Under the pieces are notes generated by a model, which did no database searches, was not told the DNA's origin, and saw only the letters and a list, made by a program, of their open reading frames with translations. A stretch of DNA of 64,000 nt. It comes from Methylotenera sp. Its GTDB lineage: Bacteria; Pseudomonadota; Gammaproteobacteria; Burkholderiales; Methylophilaceae. Shown in pieces: positions 27,806-35,902 of the stretch; positions within the stretch are counted from its first letter, which is position 1; every line of letters begins with the position of its first letter. The stretch spans positions 62,001-126,000 of the forward strand of contig JACMNB010000036.1 of assembly GCA_014378845.1 (NCBI GenBank), read 5' to 3'. The position numbers were made by a program, and so were the translations under genes.

Positions 27806-28948
27806 TTATTTTCTATTGCTGCCAGCCACCATTTTAATTTCAAATAATCGGCATTCTAATGGCCCGTTAAATAGCGGCGTACGTTTGCTGGGCGTTAATC
27901 GCATTAACTTGGGCAGGCGCAAATCATTGGTTAAAAAATACGTATTCCAGCCTGCAAATTTGCGTTTTAGCGCTTCGCCCATTTTTGGGTACAGCGCTGC
28001 TAATTCTTCGTCCTCGCCAATACGCACGCCATAGGGCGGATTAGCAATCAGCACGCCAGAATCCGCCGGCGGAATCACTTCAGTGATATTCACGTGGCTG
28101 AGTTGCACCGCATTAATCAGGCCGGCTTCTTCAAGGTTTTGCTTGGCAATACGCACGCCGCGTAAATCGCTGTCGCTGCCGTAAATTTTTTGAAAAGTAA
28201 CTGGTTTTACATTTTTAAGCGCTGTAGTTTTAATCTTTTTCCACGTGTCTGATTCAAAATTTTTCAGCTTTTCAAAGCCAAAATTGCGCTTTAAACCTGG
28301 CGCAATATTCAGCGAAATCATCGCCGCTTCCAGCAAAAACGTCCCGCTGCCACACATTGGGTCCAGCAATGGCGTGCCAGCTTGCCAGCCAGATAATTGC
28401 AAAATACCTGCAGCTAAATTCTCGCGCAGCGGCGCTTCAATACTGGCTTTACGGTTGCCGCGCATATAAAGCGCATCGCCAGAAGTATCCACGTAATACA
28501 CGTAAGCATCGGCCGTTAAATAAGCGTGGATGCGCACCGCAGGCGTTTTGGTGTCAATGTAAGGACGCGAGTCCACTACTTGCCTAAACTTGTCGCACAC
28601 CGCATCTTTGATGCGTAGCGTGGCAAATTCCAAGCTTTTCAGCGGGCATTTTACGCCCGTTACTTTCACCAAAAAGTCGTGCTTGACGTCAAACCAGTTT
28701 GGCCAATTCAGTTTGTACGCGGCCTCATACAAATCGTCTTCTGTTGCGTAACTGCCACGCCCCGCTTGCATTAAAATGCGCGTGGCAATGCGCGAGTGCA
28801 AATTAGCGGCGTAACATACGCTAAGCTCGCCCGCAAATGCCACGCCGCCGTCGGTGGGCGCAATGTCTTTTCCGCCAACACCTTGCAACTCCGCTTGCAA
28901 TAAGGCTTCTAGGCCACGTGGGCAGGTGGCAAAATATTGATTAATCAT
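27806..28948 (-). CDS. THUMP-domain rRNA/RNA (guanine-N2) methyltransferase, RlmL N-half/YpsC type
   Basis: This is a 380-residue SAM-dependent RNA methyltransferase, probably modifying 23S rRNA guanine (the m2G2445-type activity). The N-terminal THUMP region (about 1-155) begins QYFATCPRGLEALLQAEL. The Rossmann methyltransferase domain follows, with LLDPMCGSGTFLLEAAM (motif I), KIYGSDSDLRGVRIAKQNLEEAG and the catalytic NPPY in LIANPPYGVRIGEDEEL. It lacks the C-terminal RlmK-like half that E. coli RlmKL has, so it is a single-domain enzyme like Bacillus YpsC. It heads no obvious operon; a spacer of about 60 bp precedes it. Confidence 0.9.
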   Translation of the reverse strand: MINQYFATCPRGLEALLQAELQGVGGKDIAPTDGGVAFAGELSVCYAANLHSRIATRILMQAGRGSYATEDDLYEAAYKLNWPNWFDVKHDFLVKVTGVKCPLKSLEFATLRIKDAVCDKFRQVVDSRPYIDTKTPAVRIHAYLTADAYVYYVDTSGDALYMRGNRKASIEAPLRENLAAGILQLSGWQAGTPLLDPMCGSGTFLLEAAMISLNIAPGLKRNFGFEKLKNFESDTWKKIKTTALKNVKPVTFQKIYGSDSDLRGVRIAKQNLEEAGLINAVQLSHVNITEVIPPADSGVLIANPPYGVRIGEDEELAALYPKMGEALKRKFAGWNTYFLTNDLRLPKLMRLTPSKRTPLFNGPLECRLFEIKMVAGSNRK

Positions 28949-29011
28949 GGGCGTGTTTCCGTTTTGTGACTGATGAAAGGTATTATTTGTAAAACGACTT
29001 ATTAAAATTCT

Positions 29012-29839
29012 TTATTTGGGCAAAACAAATCGGTCTAAAGTGTTCCAAAAAAACTGTTTATTATTATGCGAGTTATGGTCGCACAATTTGTCTATAAAAC
29101 TTAAAAATTCTATTTGATGATGGGATTCTAACTTTTTTGCGTGTTCTCGTAAATTGGTGATTTTTAAATCTGGCGAGTGTTCTAAACTGTTGTTTTTAAA
29201 GCCGAATACCACAATATTGCCTGGCTTGCCAGTGGGCAACATTAAAGTTTGGTTATTGAAACTACGCTCGATGCGCTGCAAATACACATCAAAATTTTTG
29301 TCACTGCCCCACAAATTAATCGCAAAAATGCCATTTTTTGTCAGTGTTAATGCGCAAATATCAAAAAAATCTTGGCTACAAAAATCGCTTGGAATGCCGT
29401 GCGCGTCAAACGCATCAATCATTAAGCAATCGGCGCTGTTTGGGTTGTCAGCCAAATAAACCAAGCCGTCGCCTTCTATCACGTTAAGCCGCGCATCGTT
29501 AGCTGGCATAGCAAAATGGCTGCGGGCAATATTGATAGTTTGCGGGTTAATTTCAATGATTGTTTGCGAAATGTCTGGGCAATTTTGCCAAATATATTTA
29601 GGCACGCTGCCGCCGCCAAGGCCAATCGTCAACACGTTTTTAACCGCATTTGAAAATAGCAAAAAACCCATCATGCCGCGCGTATAAGCAAGCTCCAGCG
29701 CAAATGGTGCTTTCACTTTCATACTGCTTTGAACCGTGACCGAGCCTAAATGCAGCGAGCGAATACCATTTGTTTCGGTGACCTCAACAATGCTCTCATT
29801 ACGCACGCTTTTATGGATTTTTTTGTTAAGCCCAAACAT
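29012..29839 (-). CDS. Spermidine-synthase-like (SpeE-fold) methyltransferase-superfamily protein
   Basis: This is a 275-residue protein with the SpeE Rossmann core: VLTIGLGGGSVPKYIW (nucleotide loop), TIIEINPQTINIARSHF, LNVIEGDGLVYLAD and DCLMIDAFDAHGIP. The short N-terminal beta domain is reduced. The active-site DAFD fits the family's catalytic Asp pattern, but the substrate pocket cannot be judged by eye, so true spermidine synthase activity is not assured. Many such short relatives are of unknown function. The start is 2 bp after the stop of the upstream RNB gene, with GGAAA eight bases before the ATG, so the pair is co-transcribed. Confidence 0.8.
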   Translation of the reverse strand: MFGLNKKIHKSVRNESIVEVTETNGIRSLHLGSVTVQSSMKVKAPFALELAYTRGMMGFLLFSNAVKNVLTIGLGGGSVPKYIWQNCPDISQTIIEINPQTINIARSHFAMPANDARLNVIEGDGLVYLADNPNSADCLMIDAFDAHGIPSDFCSQDFFDICALTLTKNGIFAINLWGSDKNFDVYLQRIERSFNNQTLMLPTGKPGNIVVFGFKNNSLEHSPDLKITNLREHAKKLESHHQIEFLSFIDKLCDHNSHNNKQFFWNTLDRFVLPK

Positions 29840-29841
29840 GG

Positions 29842-31767
29842 CTATATTTCCGTTACGTCTTCAATAACGGTCACTGGATCAGCCGCAATATCGCCAACAT
29901 ACTTGCAACTAAGCTCCATTAACAATGTGTCTACATGCAAAATGGTCAATTCTACTTTTGAGCCTACATTACGCTCAGGCAAGCTTGGCACTTTGGTGAT
30001 ATAAAACATGCCATCAATTTTAACCAAATTATCGCGCCAAACCACGGCGGTAATTTCTCTTAAGTTTTTAGATAAGTATTCTTGGTTTAAATATTGCAAG
30101 CTCCAATAGCGCTCCATTCGCGTTTGAAACTCGCTATACGCACCGTAAGTTTGCTCAAAATTACGCATAATCACGTTTAACTTACCGTCTTTTTCACTGT
30201 AAGGCGCAGCTTCTTTTTTAATCATCGCGATTAGTTGACGTTGATTCACTAAATCGACCGCTCTTCTTAAAGGTGAAGTAGACCAAGAGTATTGCGCCAC
30301 GCCCAAGCCCTGATGCGGCTCTGCCTTGGTGGTCATAAACACTTTGCCGCCCGTTTGTGCGCGGTAAATACCTGCAATGTTTGCCTCTTTTAATAGCCCG
30401 CCCCAATGACTATTGGCGTAAATCATGAGCTCTGCGACCAGTTTATCCATTGGGCTGCCGCGCTCGCGCGCGACAATTTTAACAATGCCGTCCGTCACGT
30501 AAAAATTGTAATCAATTTGCGGAGCTTGATTTGGATTAGCTTTGCCGCGCGCAACTTCTAAACTCTCTGCCAAGCCAAATAGTTGTTTAAGCCGCGCCCA
30601 GTATGGGTGGCCGCTATCTTTTTCTAAAGTGCCTGCATTAAAAAATGGTTCTATTTCATCGTGGCGTAAATTGTCGGCGATTTTAATTTTTTCTAAGCAA
30701 GTTTCATGCGCGACAATTTCAAAACTTGGCGTGATTTCTATATACAAACTCAAGGCTGGCTTGGTTTCGCCTGCATCCAAACTAAACGGTTTAACGACAC
30801 CTTCTGGCAACATGGTAATTTTGTTGCCAGGCATATAAACCGTAGATAGTCGCTGACAAACAATGCTATCTAGTGCGGATTCTACAGGCACGCCTAGCGC
30901 AGGTGCGGCAATATGAATGCCGACGCGCGTGTTGCCACTGGGCAAATTTTCCAAACTAAACGCATCGTCAATCTCTGTCGTTGTTGCATCATCAATACTA
31001 AAACAAGTTGCTTTGGCCAAGGGCAAATCATCATCAATAATCGGCGCTTCAAATGCTGCAAAGCCAACACCCTCACTAAACATTTCACGCAAAAAAGCGC
31101 CCAAGTGATAATCGTGCGCGTTAGCAATCAGCCCGCAATCCGCCATTACGCTTAGCGCCAGCCTGCCCGACGTTTGCGCGGCTTCATCAATTGCTTTCCA
31201 TTCCAGTGAGTTTTTATCGGGGTTGTAAATCAGCGCATCTGCATTAGCGGCAAAGCCATCTGGCAGCTTTTTATCGTTTAAAAGCACAACCCAGCCTGCC
31301 ATTTGCTCGGCTTGCCGTTTTTTGCGCTCAACTGCCGCCAAAGCGAGCTTTAAGGTTTCTGCTGGCGCCGCTTTGTAGCGGCCACGGCCTTTGCGATAAA
31401 AATACATGGGCGCAGAATGCAATTTAATGGCAATGGTAGCTGACTGCGCTGCTGTGGGTTTTGCTCCGAAATAATCGGCAGCCAAATCGGCAAAATTAAA
31501 CTCAGGCTCGCCGCAACATTCCCACACAAAATCCAAATCTAAACTCTCAGCTTGTGTGGTTGCGGTTTCTATAAAGCCTGCCAAGGCAGATTCAAAGCGC
31601 AGCAACACATTGCCAGCTTTAATTTTGCTGCGCTTGCCACTGAGTGATTCCACTTGTAATGCGGCATCGCTTTCAGACATGATTAAAGCCGCCTTAAAGC
31701 ACCCTTCTTCTTCGTATAGCACATTCATTTGATGGATTTTCTTATCGATAAATTCTGACGCCGTCAT
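29842..31767 (-). CDS. RNB-domain exoribonuclease (RNase II/R superfamily, short form)
   Basis: This is a 641-residue 3'-5' exoribonuclease. The catalytic RNB domain starts about 230 with CFSIDDATTTEIDDAFSL (the Asp cluster binding Mg) and continues through VGIHIAAPAL, STVYMPGNKITMLPEGV and YSWSTSPLRRAVDLVNQRQL, the conserved RNB end. The N-terminal part is not a clear cold-shock pair, and only a short S1-like tail follows (SKVELTILHVDTLLMELSC). This fits the 'VacB/RNase II family' proteins of betaproteobacteria rather than canonical Rnb or Rnr. It is the first gene of a two-gene unit with the SpeE-like protein. No strong Shine-Dalgarno is seen. Confidence 0.9.
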   Translation of the reverse strand: MTASEFIDKKIHQMNVLYEEEGCFKAALIMSESDAALQVESLSGKRSKIKAGNVLLRFESALAGFIETATTQAESLDLDFVWECCGEPEFNFADLAADYFGAKPTAAQSATIAIKLHSAPMYFYRKGRGRYKAAPAETLKLALAAVERKKRQAEQMAGWVVLLNDKKLPDGFAANADALIYNPDKNSLEWKAIDEAAQTSGRLALSVMADCGLIANAHDYHLGAFLREMFSEGVGFAAFEAPIIDDDLPLAKATCFSIDDATTTEIDDAFSLENLPSGNTRVGIHIAAPALGVPVESALDSIVCQRLSTVYMPGNKITMLPEGVVKPFSLDAGETKPALSLYIEITPSFEIVAHETCLEKIKIADNLRHDEIEPFFNAGTLEKDSGHPYWARLKQLFGLAESLEVARGKANPNQAPQIDYNFYVTDGIVKIVARERGSPMDKLVAELMIYANSHWGGLLKEANIAGIYRAQTGGKVFMTTKAEPHQGLGVAQYSWSTSPLRRAVDLVNQRQLIAMIKKEAAPYSEKDGKLNVIMRNFEQTYGAYSEFQTRMERYWSLQYLNQEYLSKNLREITAVVWRDNLVKIDGMFYITKVPSLPERNVGSKVELTILHVDTLLMELSCKYVGDIAADPVTVIEDVTEI

Positions 31768-32059
31768 TAATAAAAATGCTGACCAAAAAAACGTTGCTTA
31801 AATATTAACTAAACAATTAGTCGGTGATCAGTATGCCCGTTGTAAATTGTGCTTAACAACTGTGCTTAACAATTGTTTACGGTAGCTCTTTAATTAAAGT
31901 GTTTTAATGCTTGGGCAGTTAACAGAAACGATAGATTTTGTTTAAAACGTAATTTTAATGTTTTCTAACTATTTAAGCTTGCATTATTTGAGCTAGCACT
32001 ATGCACTTTATTTTTTAAGCACATTAATTTCACATCAATCATATTTTTAGGGACACACC
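31768..32059. other. Divergent intergenic region between the RNB gene and the repeat lipoprotein
   Basis: This is 292 bp with no gene. It contains a 13-bp tandem duplication, TGTGCTTAACAAC (31848-31860) then TGTGCTTAACAAT (31861-31873). It must hold promoters for both flanking genes; none is clear enough to mark. Confidence 0.5.
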
Positions 32060-33079
32060 ATGCATACTAATAAAATTCTACTACTTGCAGTCATCTCTGC
32101 GCTTTCAGTTGGCTGCGCAGCACAACGCACAAACGGCGGTTTGGTTGATACCAGCAAACAATACGCAACTAGTAACAATGTGACCGCGCCGCCTTCTGCC
32201 AAACCAGGTGAGTGCTATGTAAACTTGCACACCAAGCCAGTAACCGAGCAATCATCTCAACAAGTATTAAAACGTGCGGCCAGTCAAAAAGTGGATATTG
32301 TGCCTGCAACCTACGCAAATGGCGAAGAAACAATATTAGTTAAGCCAGCTGGCACGCGTTTAGAAGTCGTCCCTGCGGTGTATGAAAATGCTGAGGAACA
32401 AGTATTAATAAAACCTGAAGGCAAGCGCTTAGTGCCTGTGGAAGCGGTTTACGAAGACAGATCACAGCAAGTTTTAGTGTCAGCCGCTTCAACCTATTGG
32501 AAGCGCAGCACAGTTGCTGAGGCATCAAAAAGTGGCGCCAAAGAGCAAATTGCTGGTGACGATGGCTATGTCATGTGTTTGATTGAAAAACCTGCTGTGT
32601 ATAAAACAGTGACCAGCAAAGTTCAAACAAAAGCACCTAGCACCCGCGAGGAAGCGATTCCTGCTGAGTACACAACCGTACGTAAAACTGTTTTAAAAAC
32701 ACCTGCAACCACGCGTGAAGTGGCCATACCTGCAGAATACGCAAAAGTTAAAACCACTAAACTAGTGACACCAGCGACTGAAAAAGTAACCGAAATCCCG
32801 GCTGAATACGATACCGTGACATCCACCAAAACAGTTTCTGCTGATAAATGGGAATGGCGCCGTATTTTATGCGCCACTCACTCAACCCCTGAAAAATTGC
32901 AAGAAATTGAATCGGCATTATCATCCGCAGGCCAAAACCCCGGGGCGGTTGACGGCGTTGTAGATGGCAATACTTTGGCTGCACTACAAGCTTACCAAAC
33001 CAGCAAGGGCTTACCAGTTGACCATGGTCGTTACATCAATATTGACACGGTTAAAGCCTTGGGTATTGCGCCGCAATAA
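32060..33079 (+). CDS. Repeat-built lipoprotein with C-terminal peptidoglycan-binding domain
   Basis: This is a 339-residue lipoprotein: a signal peptide with lipobox LSVGC (Cys19) predicts lipidation. The middle is made of 23-residue repeats with consensus I/V-P-A-x-Y-x-x-V/E followed by a V-L-x-x-P-A-x-T-R-like tail. The key aromatic sits at residues 85, 108 and 131, and again at 181, 204, 227 and 250, exactly 23 apart; a weaker unit at 62 makes two blocks of four. Each block opens with a Cys (52, 173) and closes with Trp (147; 264/266). The C-terminus (about 275-339) resembles a peptidoglycan-binding 1 domain (IESALSSAGQNPGAVDGVVDGNTLAALQAYQ). It is probably anchored in the outer membrane and contacts the cell wall. 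Function unknown. It has an AGGGA ribosome site and a terminator downstream. Confidence 0.85.
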   Translation: MHTNKILLLAVISALSVGCAAQRTNGGLVDTSKQYATSNNVTAPPSAKPGECYVNLHTKPVTEQSSQQVLKRAASQKVDIVPATYANGEETILVKPAGTRLEVVPAVYENAEEQVLIKPEGKRLVPVEAVYEDRSQQVLVSAASTYWKRSTVAEASKSGAKEQIAGDDGYVMCLIEKPAVYKTVTSKVQTKAPSTREEAIPAEYTTVRKTVLKTPATTREVAIPAEYAKVKTTKLVTPATEKVTEIPAEYDTVTSTKTVSADKWEWRRILCATHSTPEKLQEIESALSSAGQNPGAVDGVVDGNTLAALQAYQTSKGLPVDHGRYINIDTVKALGIAPQ

Positions 33080-33171
33080 CTAGGCAACCATAAACAAAAT
33101 AGTTAGTGCAACGTTAGAATTGCAGCAATAACAATAACTTTAGAAACAAAAATAACGGACATCTGTGATTT

Positions 33172-33204
33172 AATAGGGCTACTTCGGTAGCCCTATTTTT
33201 TTTT
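33172..33204 (+). terminator. Rho-independent terminator after the lipoprotein gene
   Basis: An 11-bp perfect stem AATAGGGCTAC / GTAGCCCTATT with a TTCG tetraloop and a run of T ends 24 bp before the CobW start. Confidence 0.92.
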
Positions 33205-33228
33205 AGACTATTTTCTAGCTTTTTACTT

Positions 33229-34242
33229 ATGGATAAACGCATTCCTGTCACATTATTAACTGGCTTTTTAGGCAGCGGCAAAACTACGCTACTCAATCAC
33301 TTACTCAGCCAGCCGCAAATGAAAGACAGCGCGGTGATTATTAACGAGCTTGGCACAATGGGTTTGGATCATATTCTTGCCACCCAAGTAGACAGTGAAC
33401 AAATTGCAGACAATACCGTGCTACTAAGCAGCGGCTGCGTGTGCTGCACACTCAAAAACGAGCTGGCCGACACCATGCGCGATTTATTTTTTAAGCGCGC
33501 GCTGCAAGCGATTCCGCAATTTAATCGCATCGTCATCGAAACCACTGGCATGGCCGATCCTGGCCCTATTTTGGCCAATTTAATGTTTGAGCCGGTGATT
33601 GAAAGCGTGTTTCGGTTAGACGCAGTTGTGGTGACAATAGACAGTGAGTACGGCTTACAGCAACTAGAAAACCACCACGAGGCGCGTAAACAAGCGGCTG
33701 TGGCAGATGTTTTGCTGCTGACCAAAACCGATTTAGCAACGCCCGAAACAGTAGCTGCACTTAAAGAAAAGCTCATCGCAATCAACCCTGGCGCCACGCA
33801 GCACAAAATTGTGCATGGCCAAATTGAGGCAGATTTTATTATTGATGTTGGTTTGTTTGACCCAACTGGCAAGCGGGCTGAGCCCCAGCGCTGGCTAAGA
33901 ATGCCAGTTGGCCAGCCGCTTAAACTTACTGGCCTATTAAAAAGCCAGCATACTGAAATTGCTAGCTTTACGGTTACCCTGCCCAGCCCGATACATTGGC
34001 GCGATTTAAAACCCGTTATTTTAAAGCTGTGCCAAACGCATGGAGAGCGCTTGCTGCGTTTAAAAGGCATTATTCATGCGGCGGATTTAGATGCGCCAAT
34101 TGCGATTCACGCTGTGCATTTTACGCCCTACCCGCCGACCGAGCTTGAAGGCTGGACAGAAGATGTGCCCACTAATCGCATTGTGATGATTGGTAAGGGC
34201 CTAGATGAAGTGGCCATTAGAAAAATGCTGACACAAATTTAA
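33229..34242 (+). CDS. CobW/YjiA-family G3E GTPase (putative metal chaperone)
   Basis: This is a 337-residue P-loop GTPase of the COG0523 group. Walker A is LLTGFLGSGKTTLLNHLL, the metal-binding motif is SSGCVCCTL (CxCC), the switch region reads IVIETTGMADP, and the guanine-specificity motif is LLTKTDLA. The C-terminal CobW_C domain (KLTGLLKSQHTEIASFTV to LEGWTEDVP) is complete. Members deliver or handle Zn, Co or other metals; which one applies here is not visible. No Zur-like box or metal gene is next to it. It is a monocistronic gene between the lipoprotein terminator and a convergent TonB-like gene. Confidence 0.92.
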   Translation: MDKRIPVTLLTGFLGSGKTTLLNHLLSQPQMKDSAVIINELGTMGLDHILATQVDSEQIADNTVLLSSGCVCCTLKNELADTMRDLFFKRALQAIPQFNRIVIETTGMADPGPILANLMFEPVIESVFRLDAVVVTIDSEYGLQQLENHHEARKQAAVADVLLLTKTDLATPETVAALKEKLIAINPGATQHKIVHGQIEADFIIDVGLFDPTGKRAEPQRWLRMPVGQPLKLTGLLKSQHTEIASFTVTLPSPIHWRDLKPVILKLCQTHGERLLRLKGIIHAADLDAPIAIHAVHFTPYPPTELEGWTEDVPTNRIVMIGKGLDEVAIRKMLTQI

Positions 34243-34271
34243 GCTAAGCGCAAAATAATCTCGCCTAAGTC

Positions 34272-35201
34272 TTACTGCTTAGTTTTGTAATTTTGTCCGA
34301 AGAATTCTTGCATTAAAAACCCTTCTAGCTCCGCGCTATCTTCCACTCGCGCCGATTTGCTGATGGTGCGCCCTAGCCTCTGCGATTGCCAATCAAAATC
34401 ACCTTGATAATGCAGGCGAATCAGCGAGATCATGCGGCGAATCATTGCCAAACGCACATCTTGGCCGCTTTTGGCTTCTACATCAAAAAACTCGCGCCGC
34501 GCATTACTAACGCTACTCGTCCAACCCAAAAATGAAAAGCTTGCGCTGTTACTAGTTAAATTGGTAATTTCAAAAATGCCATTGGTGCCGTTGTTAAAAT
34601 TGTTTTTAATGCGTGCATCCCGTTTGGCTTCCTCGCTTTGGCCTTGTTCTGCAGCCGCAGCAGTAGCATTCTGACTTGCCGCGTCTGATTCACTAGCGTC
34701 GCGTTTTGCGCGTTGCTGCGCAACATAACTAGCCATATCGGTTGGCGCATCTGTCAATGTTTTTGGCAACGAATTTGGCGGCGTGGGTACTTGCTGAGGG
34801 CTTGGCTCTGGTGTTGTCAGCGTTTTTGGCACAACAAAATCGTTTGCTGTTGGCTTGCTAGTTTTGCTAGCTGGTTTTTGCGCGATGATTGTCGATTTGA
34901 ATTTAGATTTAGGTTTAGGCTGGAGTTCTGGCTCTGGCTCTGGCTCGACTATTGTTGGCGCAGGTTCTGCAACTGGCGCAGTTTTTTTAGGCGCAAGGCT
35001 TACTTCAATCGTAGCGCTTGTGGGCGCAGCATTTAGCTGGATTTTAGGCACAATCAGCAGTAAAACAAGCAGATGCAAAACAATAGAAACTAACAAAGCC
35101 ACTAACGTGTTGCGACTAATATGAATGCGAATGGCTTTGTCGCCGCGCGGCTGATCTAAAAATGCATCTGCGGCGTGATTAAATAGTGGTTTGATGGCCA
35201 T
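34272..35201 (-). CDS. TonB-like single-pass membrane protein of unknown function
   Basis: This is a 309-residue protein with TonB-like topology. It has a cytoplasmic N-terminus of about 30 residues, one TM helix (LVALLVSIVLHLLVLLLIVP, about 33-52), a Pro/Glu/Lys-rich spacer (EPEPEPELQPKPKSK, about 80-150), a charged Ala-rich helix, and a folded C-terminal part of about 100 residues (IFEITNLTSNSASFSFLGW to the end). The C-terminal part does not show the usual TonB YPxxA motif, and no exbB/exbD lies nearby, so it may be an energy-transducer relative or a different periplasm-spanning protein. Similar proteins are often annotated only as hypothetical or TonB-like. It is convergent with the CobW gene. 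Confidence 0.6.
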   Translation of the reverse strand: MAIKPLFNHAADAFLDQPRGDKAIRIHISRNTLVALLVSIVLHLLVLLLIVPKIQLNAAPTSATIEVSLAPKKTAPVAEPAPTIVEPEPEPELQPKPKSKFKSTIIAQKPASKTSKPTANDFVVPKTLTTPEPSPQQVPTPPNSLPKTLTDAPTDMASYVAQQRAKRDASESDAASQNATAAAAEQGQSEEAKRDARIKNNFNNGTNGIFEITNLTSNSASFSFLGWTSSVSNARREFFDVEAKSGQDVRLAMIRRMISLIRLHYQGDFDWQSQRLGRTISKSARVEDSAELEGFLMQEFFGQNYKTKQ

Positions 35202-35501
35202 TTATTAAATAGGATTTGTAAGGTTTACTGTGCGTTGTTGACTGTTATTGTTCAGTTTAACGTCTCAATAGCCAAAATGATTCAGGCTATGACAACTAAA
35301 ATCGGCCGCGTGACGATGCTCATTTTAAAAATTTTAAAATTAATCACTAGTTGCCAGCGAATAATCTATAAATTATGGATATTTTAAATGAGAAATGTAA
35401 CTTAATTAATACGTTAAAAAAACTAGACTTGTTCAATTGTTAAGATAATCGTATTCATTGCGCTTGGTTTTTGCTTAAGTTGGTGTAGATTGCTACTTAA
35501 T
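35202..35501. other. Intergenic region, AT-rich, no recognised element
   Basis: About 300 bp lie between the divergent TonB-like gene and the small membrane protein. It has no long ORF, no strong palindrome and no terminator. Promoters for both sides are expected but not identifiable by eye. Confidence 0.4.
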
Positions 35502-35882
35502 ATGGCAAGTGCCAAAGGGTTTGACCAATTTAACACATTAACCAATAGCATTACGCCCAATACGTGTGTTGAAATACAGAGCATACCGTTTTTAGAAGCC
35601 ATTAACTTGCCCGATCAAAAGGTTAGCCAGCTAATTTTAGAGCATAAAACCATATTGTCGAGTATCGCTGTATCAATCGGCTTGGTTACGTGGGCGACTC
35701 AGCTTGGTGCTTTGTTTGCATCGGTATTAGCAGCCGTTCCTGCGTGGAAAAATCTTGACCCCATCGCCATTTTGGGCAAAGACGAAGATGACGACACAGT
35801 TTGGAACGCACTAGACGAAGACGCTGAAGAAAATGAGGCCGCAGCAACCGATGTGTTGTCATCTGTTGAGAGCCGCGTTTAA
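35502..35882 (+). CDS. Small membrane protein with acidic tail, unknown function
   Basis: This is a 126-residue protein from the ATG at 35502 (a TTG at 35490 is in frame). About 50 polar residues are followed by a hydrophobic stretch, ILSSIAVSIGLVTWATQLGA, continuing through FASVLAAVPAW (about 50-85), then an acidic, disordered C-terminus (LGKDEDDDTVW, DEDAEENEAAATDVL). From memory of similar sequences, the TM-plus-VPAWxxLDPxxxL-plus-acidic-tail arrangement resembles the C-terminal membrane anchors of giant cadherin-repeat surface proteins, so this could be a remnant or stand-alone version; that is inference. It precedes a diguanylate cyclase by 20 bp and is probably in one operon with it. 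Confidence 0.6.
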   Translation: MASAKGFDQFNTLTNSITPNTCVEIQSIPFLEAINLPDQKVSQLILEHKTILSSIAVSIGLVTWATQLGALFASVLAAVPAWKNLDPIAILGKDEDDDTVWNALDEDAEENEAAATDVLSSVESRV

Positions 35883-35902
35883 TTAATCCGCATCTACAAC
35901 GC

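Noticed and set aside
33369-34070. Long minus-strand open frame within the CobW gene
   Set aside because: It mirrors the coding strand of a clear GTPase gene, has no ribosome site and no recognisable domain.
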